Assembly (NCBI GenBank): GCA_031287135.1
Contig: JAITTK010000105.1
Location: 1-42,033, forward strand
DNA: 42,033 nucleotides
From: Candidatus Methanoplasma reticulitermitis
GTDB taxonomy: Archaea > Thermoplasmatota > Thermoplasmata > Methanomassiliicoccales > Methanomethylophilaceae
Direction: 5' to 3'
The position numbers and the translations under genes were made by a program. Below, piece by piece: positions 8,223 to 16,461 of the stretch. Under the pieces are notes generated by a model. The model did no database searches, was not told where the DNA came from, and saw nothing but the letters and a program-made list of their open reading frames with translations. Each line of letters begins with the position of its first letter. Position 1 is the first letter of the stretch.

Positions 8223-9308
8223 ATGGCAGACAACGCCAAATGCCGTTCTGATCCTGAGCACAGCAGCATGTCCCACGAGATATACAATTTCGTGGAGGAT
8301 CTCAGGGATGCCATCAAGGTTCCGATAGATATCAACATCAGTTTCAACAGGATAATGATATGCGGCATGGGCGGTTCCGCGATAGGCGGCGACATAATCA
8401 AGGACTGTGTCATAAAAGATTCCAGGCATCCCATAACCGTTCAGAGGTTCCCCGAACTCCCGAAATGGGTGAACGAAAGCACATTCATAATAATATCCAG
8501 TTATTCCGGGAACACCAGCGAGACCCTCTCCATGTATCGTCAGGCGGTGGAGAAGAACTGCCCGATCGTGATAATGACATCCGGCGGAGAATTGGAAAGG
8601 CTAGGCAGAGAGAGGGGCGACACAATAGTCATGATGAAGCCCGGCTTCCAGCCGCGAAGCGCGCTGGGACTGAGCCTGGGTTATTTGGCTGTCATCATCG
8701 ATGCCACGTGCGGCACGAACTGTGTTCAGGATATCAGGAGGATGCTTCCTGACATGTACAGGCTGAGGGACAAGCTCAGCAGCGATAAGAGCGAAGCCTG
8801 GAAGGTAGCAGATGACATAAAGGGGCGCATCCCCATAATATATTCCACGGCCGGGATATATGCTTCGGCGATGAGGTGGAAGAGTCAGATCAACGAGAAC
8901 TCCAAAATGATGGCCTTTGCCGGATCCGTTCCGGAGTTCAATCACAACGAGATAGCGGGATGGTCGGAGGGGGAACTGAGGAGCAGATGCATACCGATAT
9001 TCCTCTATGAGAGTTCCGCGCACAAGGCGATCAGGAGGATGGCCGATGCATCGATGACGGCCCTGAAGAAGTACGGTCAGGATGTGAAGGTCGTCAGGAT
9101 AAGAGGCAAGACGCCGCTTCAGAGGACTCTCAGGGCAGTCATGATCGGTGATTATGTCTCATTGTATCTGGCACATCTCCAGGGCGTCGATCCCATGGAT
9201 ATAAAATCGATAAATGAGTTCAAGACCCGTCTCGACCTGGTGATCTCTCCCATGAAATATGCTGGCAGATCCATGAAGAGGAAGAGGCCGAGAGACAAAC
9301 ATTTATAA
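8223..9308 (+). CDS. Bifunctional phosphoglucose/phosphomannose isomerase
   Basis: 361 aa, slightly longer than the family norm because of a basic tail (RSMKRKRPRDKH). It has two SIS sugar-isomerase domains. The first has 'CGMGGSAIGGDII' (about 48-59) and 'SSYSGNTSETL' (about 92-102), which bind the sugar phosphate. The linker has 'VPEFNHNEIAGW' (about 236-247) with the catalytic Glu and His of the archaeal PGI/PMI family. It interconverts glucose-6-P, fructose-6-P and mannose-6-P, feeding gluconeogenesis and mannose-based glycan synthesis. It begins one base after the aIF5B stop. The TATA box of S6e lies over its stop codon. Confidence 0.93.
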   Translation: MADNAKCRSDPEHSSMSHEIYNFVEDLRDAIKVPIDINISFNRIMICGMGGSAIGGDIIKDCVIKDSRHPITVQRFPELPKWVNESTFIIISSYSGNTSETLSMYRQAVEKNCPIVIMTSGGELERLGRERGDTIVMMKPGFQPRSALGLSLGYLAVIIDATCGTNCVQDIRRMLPDMYRLRDKLSSDKSEAWKVADDIKGRIPIIYSTAGIYASAMRWKSQINENSKMMAFAGSVPEFNHNEIAGWSEGELRSRCIPIFLYESSAHKAIRRMADASMTALKKYGQDVKVVRIRGKTPLQRTLRAVMIGDYVSLYLAHLQGVDPMDIKSINEFKTRLDLVISPMKYAGRSMKRKRPRDKHL

Positions 9309-9310
9309 GG
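9298..9310 (+). promoter_or_regulatory. Putative TATA box for S6e operon
   Basis: The sequence 'acatttataaggg' overlaps the isomerase stop codon and sits 34-46 bases before the S6e ATG, so it would start a transcript near 9330. An AGGTG ribosome binding site at 9332-9336 follows. Confidence 0.5.
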
Positions 9311-9343
9311 GACACCATAATAAGGCGGTTCACAGGTGTTCAA

Positions 9344-9751
9344 ATGGTAGAATTCAAAGCCATCGTAAATGATGTAAAGACGGGCAGATCCTACAACGTG
9401 ACTGTCTCGGGCCACCACGCGAACTCTCTGAATGGTAAAAACATCGGAGAGATCGTGGATGGTATTTTTGTCGGTCTCCCGGGATATAAACTCAAGATTA
9501 CCGGCGGGAGCGACGGCAACGGTACCCCGATGAGGGCCGACCTTCCCGGGCCGAAGAGAAAAAGGCTCTTACTCTCAGAGGGGCTGGGCTTCCATGAGAA
9601 GTACCCCGGGGAGAGAAAGAGGGTGTCAGTCCGCGGATCGACGATATCGAACGAGATCGTACAGGTAAATCTCGCGATCACCGAGTATGGTCCGAAGTCG
9701 GTGGAAGAATCCTTCGCGCCGGCCGAGGGAGCCACCGCGGAGCAGCACTGA
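9344..9751 (+). CDS. rps6e: Small subunit ribosomal protein S6e
   Basis: 135 aa, normal for archaeal S6e. It carries '[19 protein letters not shown]', the signature '[25 protein letters not shown]' region, and '[14 protein letters not shown]', all diagnostic. It is a 30S subunit protein. The ATG is 7 bases after AGGTG. The last base of its TGA is the first of the aIF2-gamma ATG (TGATG overlap), so the two are translationally coupled. The S6e to aIF2-gamma order is conserved in many archaea. Confidence 0.97.
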   Translation: MVEFKAIVNDVKTGRSYNVTVSGHHANSLNGKNIGEIVDGIFVGLPGYKLKITGGSDGNGTPMRADLPGPKRKRLLLSEGLGFHEKYPGERKRVSVRGSTISNEIVQVNLAITEYGPKSVEESFAPAEGATAEQH

Positions 9752-10986
9752 TGAAAGTTCCCAAACAGCCCGAGGTCAACATCGGCATGATCGGTCACGT
9801 TGACCATGGGAAGACAACCCTCACAAAGGCGCTCTCCGGAGAATGGACAGACCGTCACTCCGAGGAGATAAAGAGAGGGATATCGATCAGACTGGGATAT
9901 GCGGATGTCGCATTCTACAAGTGTCCGGTTTGCGAGGGTTCCGCCGCCTATGGCACATCCGCCAAATGCAAATGCGGGGAAAAGGCCGAATTCCTGAGGG
10001 CGGTGTCCTTCGTGGACGCACCGGGGCATGAGACCCTGATGGCGACCATGTTATCAGGCGCGGCTCTCATGGACGGTGCATTGCTTCTTGTGGCCGCCAA
10101 CGAGAAATGTCCTCAGCCGCAGACGAAGGAGCACCTTATGGCCCTGTCCATAATAGGCATCGATAAGATCATAATCGTCCAGAATAAAATCGATATCGTC
10201 ACAAGGGAGCAGGCGATCGAGAATTACAGGCAGATCAAGGAGTTCGTGAAGGGGACCATCGCGGAGAATGCACCGATAATCCCGGTCTCCGCGAACAGAG
10301 GAGTAAACATAGATATGCTCATCGAGAGCATAGAGGGACACATAGTATCCAAGATCGAGAGGGACCTGACCGCACCTCCGCTCATGCATGTTGCCAGATC
10401 TTTTGATATAAACTCTCCGGGCACCGTACCGAAGGACCTCAAAGGAGGGGTCATAGGAGGTACGCTCATCCAGGGGAAGCTGAAGATAGACGATGAGATC
10501 GAGATCGTCCCGGGAAGGAGGGTCGAGATCGCGGGCAAGCCCACTTATGAGAAGATATCCGCCAAAGTGACGTCCCTTCAGGCCGGAGGGAAGAGCGTTA
10601 AGGAGGTCCTGCCCGGAGGTCTGATAGCCATAGGCACGGGATTGGATCCGTCCATAACAAAATCGGACGGTCTCACGGGAAGGGTCGTGGGTATTCCGGG
10701 CAAGCTGCCCCCGGTCGTCCATGATTTCATGATGAGGACGACCCTTCTGGACCGCGTTGTCGGTTCCTCGGCCGATCTGATCGTCGATGAGATCAAGAGC
10801 AATGAGCCGCTCATGTTAAGCGTGGGTACCGCGACAACGGTAGGCATCGTGAAGAGCGCCAGGGCCGGGTCGGCGGAAGTGGTTCTCAAGATACCGGTAT
10901 CCATCCTGCCCGGACAAAGGGTGGCGATATCCAGAAGGATCTCCAATAAATGGAGATTGATAGGTTACGGGATAATTGAGCAGTGA
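9751..10986 (+). CDS. eif2g: Translation initiation factor aIF2 gamma subunit
   Basis: 411 aa, full length. The GTPase motifs are GHVDHGKT (15-22), DAPGHE (89-94) and NKID (145-148). A zinc knuckle typical of the gamma subunit lies between them (C58-x2-C61, C73-x-C75). The segment '[27 protein letters not shown]' is nearly invariant. Domains II and III follow, with '[21 protein letters not shown]'. It delivers initiator Met-tRNA to the small subunit. Its stop lies just before the start of the PIN-domain gene, the arrangement seen in many archaea. Confidence 0.98.
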   Translation: MKVPKQPEVNIGMIGHVDHGKTTLTKALSGEWTDRHSEEIKRGISIRLGYADVAFYKCPVCEGSAAYGTSAKCKCGEKAEFLRAVSFVDAPGHETLMATMLSGAALMDGALLLVAANEKCPQPQTKEHLMALSIIGIDKIIIVQNKIDIVTREQAIENYRQIKEFVKGTIAENAPIIPVSANRGVNIDMLIESIEGHIVSKIERDLTAPPLMHVARSFDINSPGTVPKDLKGGVIGGTLIQGKLKIDDEIEIVPGRRVEIAGKPTYEKISAKVTSLQAGGKSVKEVLPGGLIAIGTGLDPSITKSDGLTGRVVGIPGKLPPVVHDFMMRTTLLDRVVGSSADLIVDEIKSNEPLMLSVGTATTVGIVKSARAGSAEVVLKIPVSILPGQRVAISRRISNKWRLIGYGIIEQ

Positions 10987-10990
10987 ACTC

Positions 10991-11350
10991 ATGCAGACCG
11001 TGGTCCTTGATACGAATGCGCTCCTCATGCCTTTTGAGATAAGGATCAATCTGGACCTTGCACTGAGGGACCTGCTCGGGGATGTGAGATGCGTGGTGCC
11101 CGGTCCGCTGATCGGGGAACTCAAACGTCTTGACCATAAATTCGCCAGGGCGGCACTGGAACTTGCAAGGAGATACGAGATAATCCAGACTGCCGTTGCC
11201 GGTGATGATGCGGTCATCGAGGCGGCCCTGATGACCGGAGGATATATCCTCACGAACGACAAGGATCTGAGGGCGAGGGCCAGAGAACGGAAGATACCCC
11301 TGATCTATCTCCGTTCCGGCAGTCACCTCGTGATAGATTCCTTCAGATGA
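10991..11350 (+). CDS. PIN-domain ribonuclease, Fcf1/Utp24-like group
   Basis: 119 aa from ATG 10991. The track begins at an upstream TTG (10976), which is less likely because 'MQTVVLDTNALLMPFE' is the usual family start. PIN acidic residues are visible: D7, E43, D72/D73, and D90 with D92 in 'LTNDKDLRARA', so the metal-dependent nuclease site looks intact. Its position straight after aIF2-gamma is conserved in archaea, and related eukaryotic PIN proteins process rRNA. A role in rRNA processing or quality control is an inference from context. The gene has no antitoxin partner, so it is not a typical VapC. Its last eight bases overlap the convergent marker 8 gene. Confidence 0.9.
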   Translation: MQTVVLDTNALLMPFEIRINLDLALRDLLGDVRCVVPGPLIGELKRLDHKFARAALELARRYEIIQTAVAGDDAVIEAALMTGGYILTNDKDLRARARERKIPLIYLRSGSHLVIDSFR

Positions 11351-12170
11351 GAGGGTACGGGGGGATATCGGGCCCGCTCCCATCCGAGAGATCCCTGTTT
11401 ATGTCCCTGAGCCGCATCCGGATCAATTCCTTACCTTTCTCGGATATTCCGTACACGGGTATCTTGTTGCCTGCGATGAGCGGGTCTCTTCTCCCCGATT
11501 CCTCTCTCATACATTTGGAAGCGCACGCGGTCACGATATCACAGACATCGAATGCCGTGCGTGCGTCCTCCTCCGAAGTTCCCGAGGTATGGACGGCTAT
11601 GATCACCGCACCGTCGCCGAATTCATTCCTGATTGTGACGGCATCTCTCATCGAGACGACGGTAACCGCAACACGATCGAAACCCATCGATTTTGCTTTC
11701 CTGATCCCACTTACGGCATCCATCGAAGCGGTGTCGGGGTCGAGGACGTTCTCCCTCCCCACTCCGTCTATGACTCCCGGTATGGGCGATGTCTCGCAAA
11801 GTCCGGAGATCCTTCCTCCCAGACCCTGTACGATCTCAGGATCGGTTACCACTACGGTGCCGCAGCCGTCAGCCGCGATGACGGCCGCATCGAGCGTTCC
11901 GTGTTTCAGAGCGGAACTCAGGATCTCGGATATCCCGAAAGATAGGAAATCCTTCATCCTCACCTCTCTGTTCTGGGAGCACATACCGAATGATCTGATT
12001 CTGAACTCAGCGTTTTTTTTCACGATGTCGGGCGTTATCTCATCGATGTCCCTGTACTTCTTGAAGAGAGGACAGAACTTCACCTCGGGTTCGCCCACTT
12101 CCACTACCTTACCGTCCTCTATGACCACTCTGGTCATGCCCAGGCATCTCATCACGTGACGGTCGGTCAT
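11343..12170 (-). CDS. Methanogenesis marker protein 8 (DUF2099)
   Basis: 275 aa. The N-terminus 'VVIEDGKVVEVGEPEVKFCPLF', the segment 'FGMCSQNREVRMKDFLSFG' and 'AADGCGTVVVTDPEIVQGLGGRISGL' match my recollection of methanogenesis marker protein 8, found almost only in methanogens and relatives. Its function is uncertain; several conserved cysteines suggest metal or cofactor chemistry. The C-terminal half, 'IPGVIDGVGRENVLDPDTASMDAVSGI', looks like a small nucleotide-binding fold. It overlaps the cyclophilin gene by 4 bases (ATGA), so the two are co-translated. This is the best single indicator in the window that the host is a methanogen. Confidence 0.88.
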   Translation of the reverse strand: MTDRHVMRCLGMTRVVIEDGKVVEVGEPEVKFCPLFKKYRDIDEITPDIVKKNAEFRIRSFGMCSQNREVRMKDFLSFGISEILSSALKHGTLDAAVIAADGCGTVVVTDPEIVQGLGGRISGLCETSPIPGVIDGVGRENVLDPDTASMDAVSGIRKAKSMGFDRVAVTVVSMRDAVTIRNEFGDGAVIIAVHTSGTSEEDARTAFDVCDIVTACASKCMREESGRRDPLIAGNKIPVYGISEKGKELIRMRLRDINRDLSDGSGPDIPPYPLI

Positions 12171-12649
12171 GTCTCGGTTATCTCCGCTCTGATGATCCTG
12201 ATATCTTCCGCGGGACGGTCGCCGCGATCCGTTTCGCAGTTGCCTATCCTGTCCACCACATCCATCCCATTAACGACCTGTCCGAACACAGGATGGGCGT
12301 ATGGCGTGCCGGGATTCTCCCTGTCAAGGTAGCAGTTGTCCACCGTGTTGATGAAGAACTGGCTGCCTCCGGTGTTCGGTCTGCCCGTATTTGCCATCGA
12401 TATCGTCCCGCGGACATTGGAATGACCTTTTCCGAACTCATCCTGTATGGTGTATCCCGGACCGCCCCTGCCGGTACCCTCGGGATCGCCGCCCTGTATC
12501 ATGAAATCCTTTATGACCCGGTGGAACACCGTATTGTCGTAGTATCCCTGACTTACGAGTTTCATGAAATTGCCGGTTGTTATGGGCATATCGTCATGCA
12601 GTTTCAGTTCGATGTCTCCCGCGGTCGTGTGAAGCACCACTTTTACCAT
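12167..12649 (-). CDS. Cyclophilin-type peptidyl-prolyl isomerase
   Basis: 160 aa, a compact cytosolic cyclophilin without signal peptide. It contains 'FHRVIKDFMIQGGDPEGTGRGGPGY', the catalytic Arg region, and 'GTISMANTGRPNTGGSQFFI', which matches the cyclophilin signature. It catalyses cis-trans isomerisation of X-Pro bonds. A TATA-like sequence about 25-30 bases upstream and the absence of a clear ribosome binding site suggest a leaderless mRNA. It is the first gene of a two-gene operon with methanogenesis marker 8. Confidence 0.95.
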   Translation of the reverse strand: MVKVVLHTTAGDIELKLHDDMPITTGNFMKLVSQGYYDNTVFHRVIKDFMIQGGDPEGTGRGGPGYTIQDEFGKGHSNVRGTISMANTGRPNTGGSQFFINTVDNCYLDRENPGTPYAHPVFGQVVNGMDVVDRIGNCETDRGDRPAEDIRIIRAEITET

Positions 12650-12670
12650 GAGTGCTGGATTGGTTTTTCA

Positions 12671-12683
12671 CATAAAAATCTAT
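12671..12683 (-). promoter_or_regulatory. Putative TATA box for cyclophilin-marker 8 operon
   Basis: On the minus strand 'agatttttatgtg' is centred about 28 bases from the ATG at 12649. Transcription would begin at or next to the start codon, a leaderless arrangement. Confidence 0.45.
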
Positions 12684-12951
12684 TACCGCATGGAACACGA
12701 AATCGAAAACATGCAACGGAGAAGCCCGGTCGATATGTTCGGTGTCGCCGCAATCAATACGGTGTTTACAACCCCGAATACTTTGTTCGTCCAGGGTCTG
12801 TTCCGTGCAGTGACTGTATCGCCCGGAAGGTATAGTTACACCAAAACGGGTCGGTCAAATATTTTTTTATGTTGTAAACCGATTTACATGGTTTGAGCGC
12901 ACTTTGCATCCCTTTGCTGAATGCATTAATAAATCGATGGAGTAAGTCATA
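12684..12951. promoter_or_regulatory. Divergent intergenic region with giant-gene promoter
   Basis: No supported gene lies here; the 82-aa and 180-aa ORFs in the track have no recognisable content. An AT-rich TATA candidate 'aaatatttttttat' at 12857-12870 would give a leader of about 60 nt. A GGAG at 12939-12942 is placed correctly for the ATG at 12952. A second AT-rich motif at 12927-12935 is too close to the start codon to act as its TATA box. Confidence 0.4.
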
Positions 12952-15900
12952 ATGAAATTAGATTCAGATAGAGGCGGACGCGCATCCGCATTGGTTGTGG
13001 TCATAGTCGTACTGATGATGTTGGCGGTCCCATTCACCGTGATGTCTTTGGGGGAAGGACGGCAGACGGAGGCTTCGGACACTTATGACGTAGGTTATTA
13101 TTCGGACGGCATACTGTTCAACACTGTCAGTTATGGTTCGGAAGAGGATCCCGAGGTGAAGTTCGATCCGATACCGCAGAAAGATGACAGCGTTTTCCTG
13201 GGATGGAGCACCGACAGTGCCGCGACCGGGGCAGATTACACGGTGTATGGCAGCAGGTCTTTCGATCCATCAAACGCGGACAGGCTGTATGCGGTATGGG
13301 GTCAGATAGGCATCGATGCAATGTTCGAGATGAGCGTTACGGATCTGGTCATCACATATTCCAACGGCATTTATTCTGTTAACGGTTCACAATTAAGCGG
13401 CAATTACATCAAGATAACGGGAGCATCGGCTACCGTTGAGAACAGCGGAAGGATAATTGTGCAGAGCACGGCAGCCGCAGGGTCTGCTGATCAGCTGTAC
13501 ATCCTGATGGACGGTCTGGGGCTGACGCGCCCCAATAATGCGGGCGGGGTGATCGACATAACTCCGGGCTGTTCGGTCAATCTGCAGTATTCCGGTAAAA
13601 ACGAGTTCAAACTGAATGTCGGCGGCAATGCGGCAGCGACCGTCACGGCCGTGATCCGTGTTTCCGGCGATACGACATTCGTGCTGCAGGGACAGGGCAA
13701 AACATCGGGAGACAACGGCCCCGGTCTGCACATCGATGTGAGGGCAACCCGCGGTCATACGGCAGTGTCCGGAATAGGGGGCAACGGTACCATCTCCGGA
13801 ACAGCGGAGAACGGAGGAAACATCCAGATCGAGTCCGGAAATCTTGAGATAGACCTTTACTGCAGTTCCTATTCATGCATGACGGGTATAGGCGGCGGAG
13901 GCAGCGGTGATAGCGGCAGCGTCTCAGGCAGCGGCGGGAACATAACGATCAACGGCGGCAGTACCAGGATAAGTACGAGCGGAACTTACACCGAAAGCAC
14001 GGCAATAGGCGGAGGGGCGACCTCGCGCGGGATTCCCGGGAGCAGCGGGAATATAAGCATCAACGGCGGCAAGATATCGATCATCCAGGAATCCAGAACA
14101 GTCATGTTAAGCGGTTCCGGTATCGGAGGGGGAGGAGGATACAACCAAGGGGCCGGCGGGATTGTTGATTCCATCGTCATAAAGAACTCGGATATATCGA
14201 TAATACAGAATGGTGACGATATCGTGACAGGTGCGGGCATAGGCGGAGGAGGGTCATACAGCGCCTCTTCGCCGGGCATCATGGGGCCGATAACGATATC
14301 CGATTCGAATATAGTCATAAAACAGATCGCGCAATCGTATATGGTGGGCGCGGGCATAGGCGGAGGAGGAATATACAGCAGATCCAGCGGTTCCGCGGGT
14401 TCCGCGCAAGTGGTTATCGAGAATTCATCGGTGGAGATCGATCAGCTGTCGGAGTACGTGTGCGGTGCGGGTATAGGCGGAGGAGGGTCATACAGCGGAC
14501 GCGGCGGATCGGCGGAGGTATCCATATCCGATTCAGAGATATGCATCAATCAAGTGGGTTATCTGGCATCCGCGGGCATAGGCGGAGGAGGGGTCAGATC
14601 GGGATCGGCCGACGCAGGAAACGGTACAGTGACCATAACCGGAGGTATCGTCGAGATCAACAGAGAGACGGACACGGGACGCTGGGGGTTCGGTGCGGGT
14701 ATAGGCGGAGGCGGACAGGGCATAAGCGGCAAAGCCGGGTCCGGCACAGTGACCATGAATGATGCAACGGTGCATGTTACCAATAAGCATGGTAACAACG
14801 GAGGGACCTACGGACTGTACGGCGCGGGCATAGGCGGAGGAGGAACTTGGAACACACAAGGTGCCGGGGAAGGCACGGTGGTCATAAACGGCGGAGACGT
14901 CAGGGTATCCGCTACCTCGGGGAACGCGAAGCTCCGCGGTGCGGGCATAGGCGGAGGAGGTTCGAACACGTCCACGGGTGCATATGGTGACGTGACCGTG
15001 ACGTCGGGTTCTGTGACAGTGACGATGTCGTCCCCCAACGGGATGAGCGGTGCGGGCATAGGGGGAGGTTCCAACCAGAACAACGCTCCGACAGGGGATT
15101 ACATGCAGACCAAGGTTTCAATCAACGGAGGGACGGTCACGGTGAACAGACTCGAAGGTACTCTGTACGGCCAGGACATAGGAACCGGCGGGACCCTGGA
15201 CAACAACAGCAACATCATATCCGCGACGGTGAACGGGGGGTCCATAAAAGTCACGGGAGGGGAAGGAGGTAACAACCTGTATCTCGGACCATCGTATCCC
15301 GGTTCCCGTCCCAAAAACACACCCGTCAGTTCAACCGGTCCGTCCGAATACGTCAACAAGACGGTGGTCGGTCTGGCACCCGGAGACGTTGTCATATCGG
15401 TCCTCGTCAGGGCGGACGGAGTCAATAATCTCATCGGCGGAAGGAACTACGATCTCGGATACAGGTATCACGACTTCGGCATAAACGCGAAACACGAAGC
15501 CGACAACGATCTGTATGTCTACCTTCCGTCCAATACCGCAAACCACAATGACGTATCCGTCGAGGTATCGGATGCCGGAGAGGTGAAATGGTTCAGATCC
15601 GACTCCTCGGATGCAAGAACCAACAATGCGGCGAGAATGGACGCGACGAACACATACTATCGGGTTAACTACAGTCTGGGGAACGGACTGATAAACCGCG
15701 AAGATATAGTCCACGTGAAATCCGGCCAGGCGGACGCGCTGATCGAGACGCTGTTCGTCTACGACACATACTCTTACGGCGGTTATGTCGCACCTCAGAA
15801 CATCTCCCTCGGGATGTACGACGGTTCGGGATATGTCGGACAAAGCGATTATGAGTACAGCACCCAGTGGACGGGCGAGGGGACCTCGGCCGACAGGGAA

Positions 15901-16449
15901 GGGGACCTGACATTCCCGCTCGAGAACACGGTATCCATAACCGGGAAGTTACTGATATCCGCGGAAGGGAAACAGAAAAGGACGGTATCATACATCGATG
16001 AGAGAGGTATCGTGCCCACCGGAAACATAACCGCGGCGATCGACGACAAGATATACGTGGGCGACGGGTCCGGCTTCGACGATACGGACTTCGAGATCGG
16101 CGGCTGGCTGTTAAACGGTTCGGCTGATAACACATACGATCCCGGGGATGAGTACACGGTGGTGGGCAACACCTCATTCGTCGCGGTCTGGAATCAGAAA
16201 GTCTGGAATATCAAATACGAGTTCGATCCTTTCGCGGTATCGCTCGACGACGGATTCAACGGCGACCCTCCCGATAAGGTGCTGTCCGGAGAGGTATGCT
16301 ATTTCGTCATCAACCTGGATGTGCTTCATGATCTGGAAAATACACATGTGGCCGTCAGTGGAGTGAGTGCGGCACCGATGTTGACCGCGGACGCGACGAA
16401 CCCTCAGAGGATCCACGTGTACATATACGGTGTGTCATCGGACATATAG
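12952..16449 (+). CDS. Giant surface protein, N-terminal part up to in-frame TAG
   Basis: 1165 aa. A signal peptide is visible (about 13-35, 'VVVIVVLMMLAVPFTVM'), closely resembling that of the 3053-aa protein at 29092-38253. Next comes one Listeria-Bacteroides/InlB B-type repeat (about 45-122, ending 'RLYAVW'). A glycine-rich solenoid follows (about 160-710) in which 'GAGIGGGG' recurs about a dozen times every 30-50 residues between short beta strands, suggesting a right-handed beta helix. After it come beta-rich modules and a second 'FVAVW' repeat. The ORF ends at TAG without any membrane anchor, in the middle of a beta strand, and the same frame continues for 1633 codons. It is probably exported, surface-exposed and adhesin-like. 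Start: ATG 12952 with GGAG upstream. Confidence 0.85.
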   Translation: MKLDSDRGGRASALVVVIVVLMMLAVPFTVMSLGEGRQTEASDTYDVGYYSDGILFNTVSYGSEEDPEVKFDPIPQKDDSVFLGWSTDSAATGADYTVYGSRSFDPSNADRLYAVWGQIGIDAMFEMSVTDLVITYSNGIYSVNGSQLSGNYIKITGASATVENSGRIIVQSTAAAGSADQLYILMDGLGLTRPNNAGGVIDITPGCSVNLQYSGKNEFKLNVGGNAAATVTAVIRVSGDTTFVLQGQGKTSGDNGPGLHIDVRATRGHTAVSGIGGNGTISGTAENGGNIQIESGNLEIDLYCSSYSCMTGIGGGGSGDSGSVSGSGGNITINGGSTRISTSGTYTESTAIGGGATSRGIPGSSGNISINGGKISIIQESRTVMLSGSGIGGGGGYNQGAGGIVDSIVIKNSDISIIQNGDDIVTGAGIGGGGSYSASSPGIMGPITISDSNIVIKQIAQSYMVGAGIGGGGIYSRSSGSAGSAQVVIENSSVEIDQLSEYVCGAGIGGGGSYSGRGGSAEVSISDSEICINQVGYLASAGIGGGGVRSGSADAGNGTVTITGGIVEINRETDTGRWGFGAGIGGGGQGISGKAGSGTVTMNDATVHVTNKHGNNGGTYGLYGAGIGGGGTWNTQGAGEGTVVINGGDVRVSATSGNAKLRGAGIGGGGSNTSTGAYGDVTVTSGSVTVTMSSPNGMSGAGIGGGSNQNNAPTGDYMQTKVSINGGTVTVNRLEGTLYGQDIGTGGTLDNNSNIISATVNGGSIKVTGGEGGNNLYLGPSYPGSRPKNTPVSSTGPSEYVNKTVVGLAPGDVVISVLVRADGVNNLIGGRNYDLGYRYHDFGINAKHEADNDLYVYLPSNTANHNDVSVEVSDAGEVKWFRSDSSDARTNNAARMDATNTYYRVNYSLGNGLINREDIVHVKSGQADALIETLFVYDTYSYGGYVAPQNISLGMYDGSGYVGQSDYEYSTQWTGEGTSADREGDLTFPLENTVSITGKLLISAEGKQKRTVSYIDERGIVPTGNITAAIDDKIYVGDGSGFDDTDFEIGGWLLNGSADNTYDPGDEYTVVGNTSFVAVWNQKVWNIKYEFDPFAVSLDDGFNGDPPDKVLSGEVCYFVINLDVLHDLENTHVAVSGVSAAPMLTADATNPQRIHVYIYGVSSDI
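13770..15075 (+). repeat. GAGIGGGG solenoid repeats, first giant gene
   Basis: About twelve imperfect coding repeats of roughly 90-150 bases, each centred on 'gcgggcataggcggagga' or a variant (G-A-G-I-G-G-G-G). The glycine turns are nearly invariant at the DNA level whereas the intervening strands differ, as expected for solenoid turns under structural selection or gene conversion. Confidence 0.85.
16447..16449 (+). other. In-frame amber codon inside giant ORF
   Basis: The TAG separates 'YGVSSDI' from 'VFISVDPIEF' with no frame change: 12952 and 16462 are in the same frame and the frame stays open from 16450 to 21351. The strand motif spanning the TAG (S-S-D-I-x-V-F-I-S-V) has counterparts elsewhere in the downstream part, such as 'SGDVEVTIE' and 'SGTISIYV'. 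A single change from GAG would explain it, as would decoding as pyrrolysine if the host has that system, which is common in Methanomassiliicoccales. No downstream stem-loop was identified. Confidence 0.9.
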
Positions 16450-16461
16450 GTCTTCATATCC

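Noticed and set aside
13770-15075. Regular repeats as a possible CRISPR array
   Set aside because: The repeats are coding, in frame, variable in spacing and encode glycine turns; there are no constant-length spacers.
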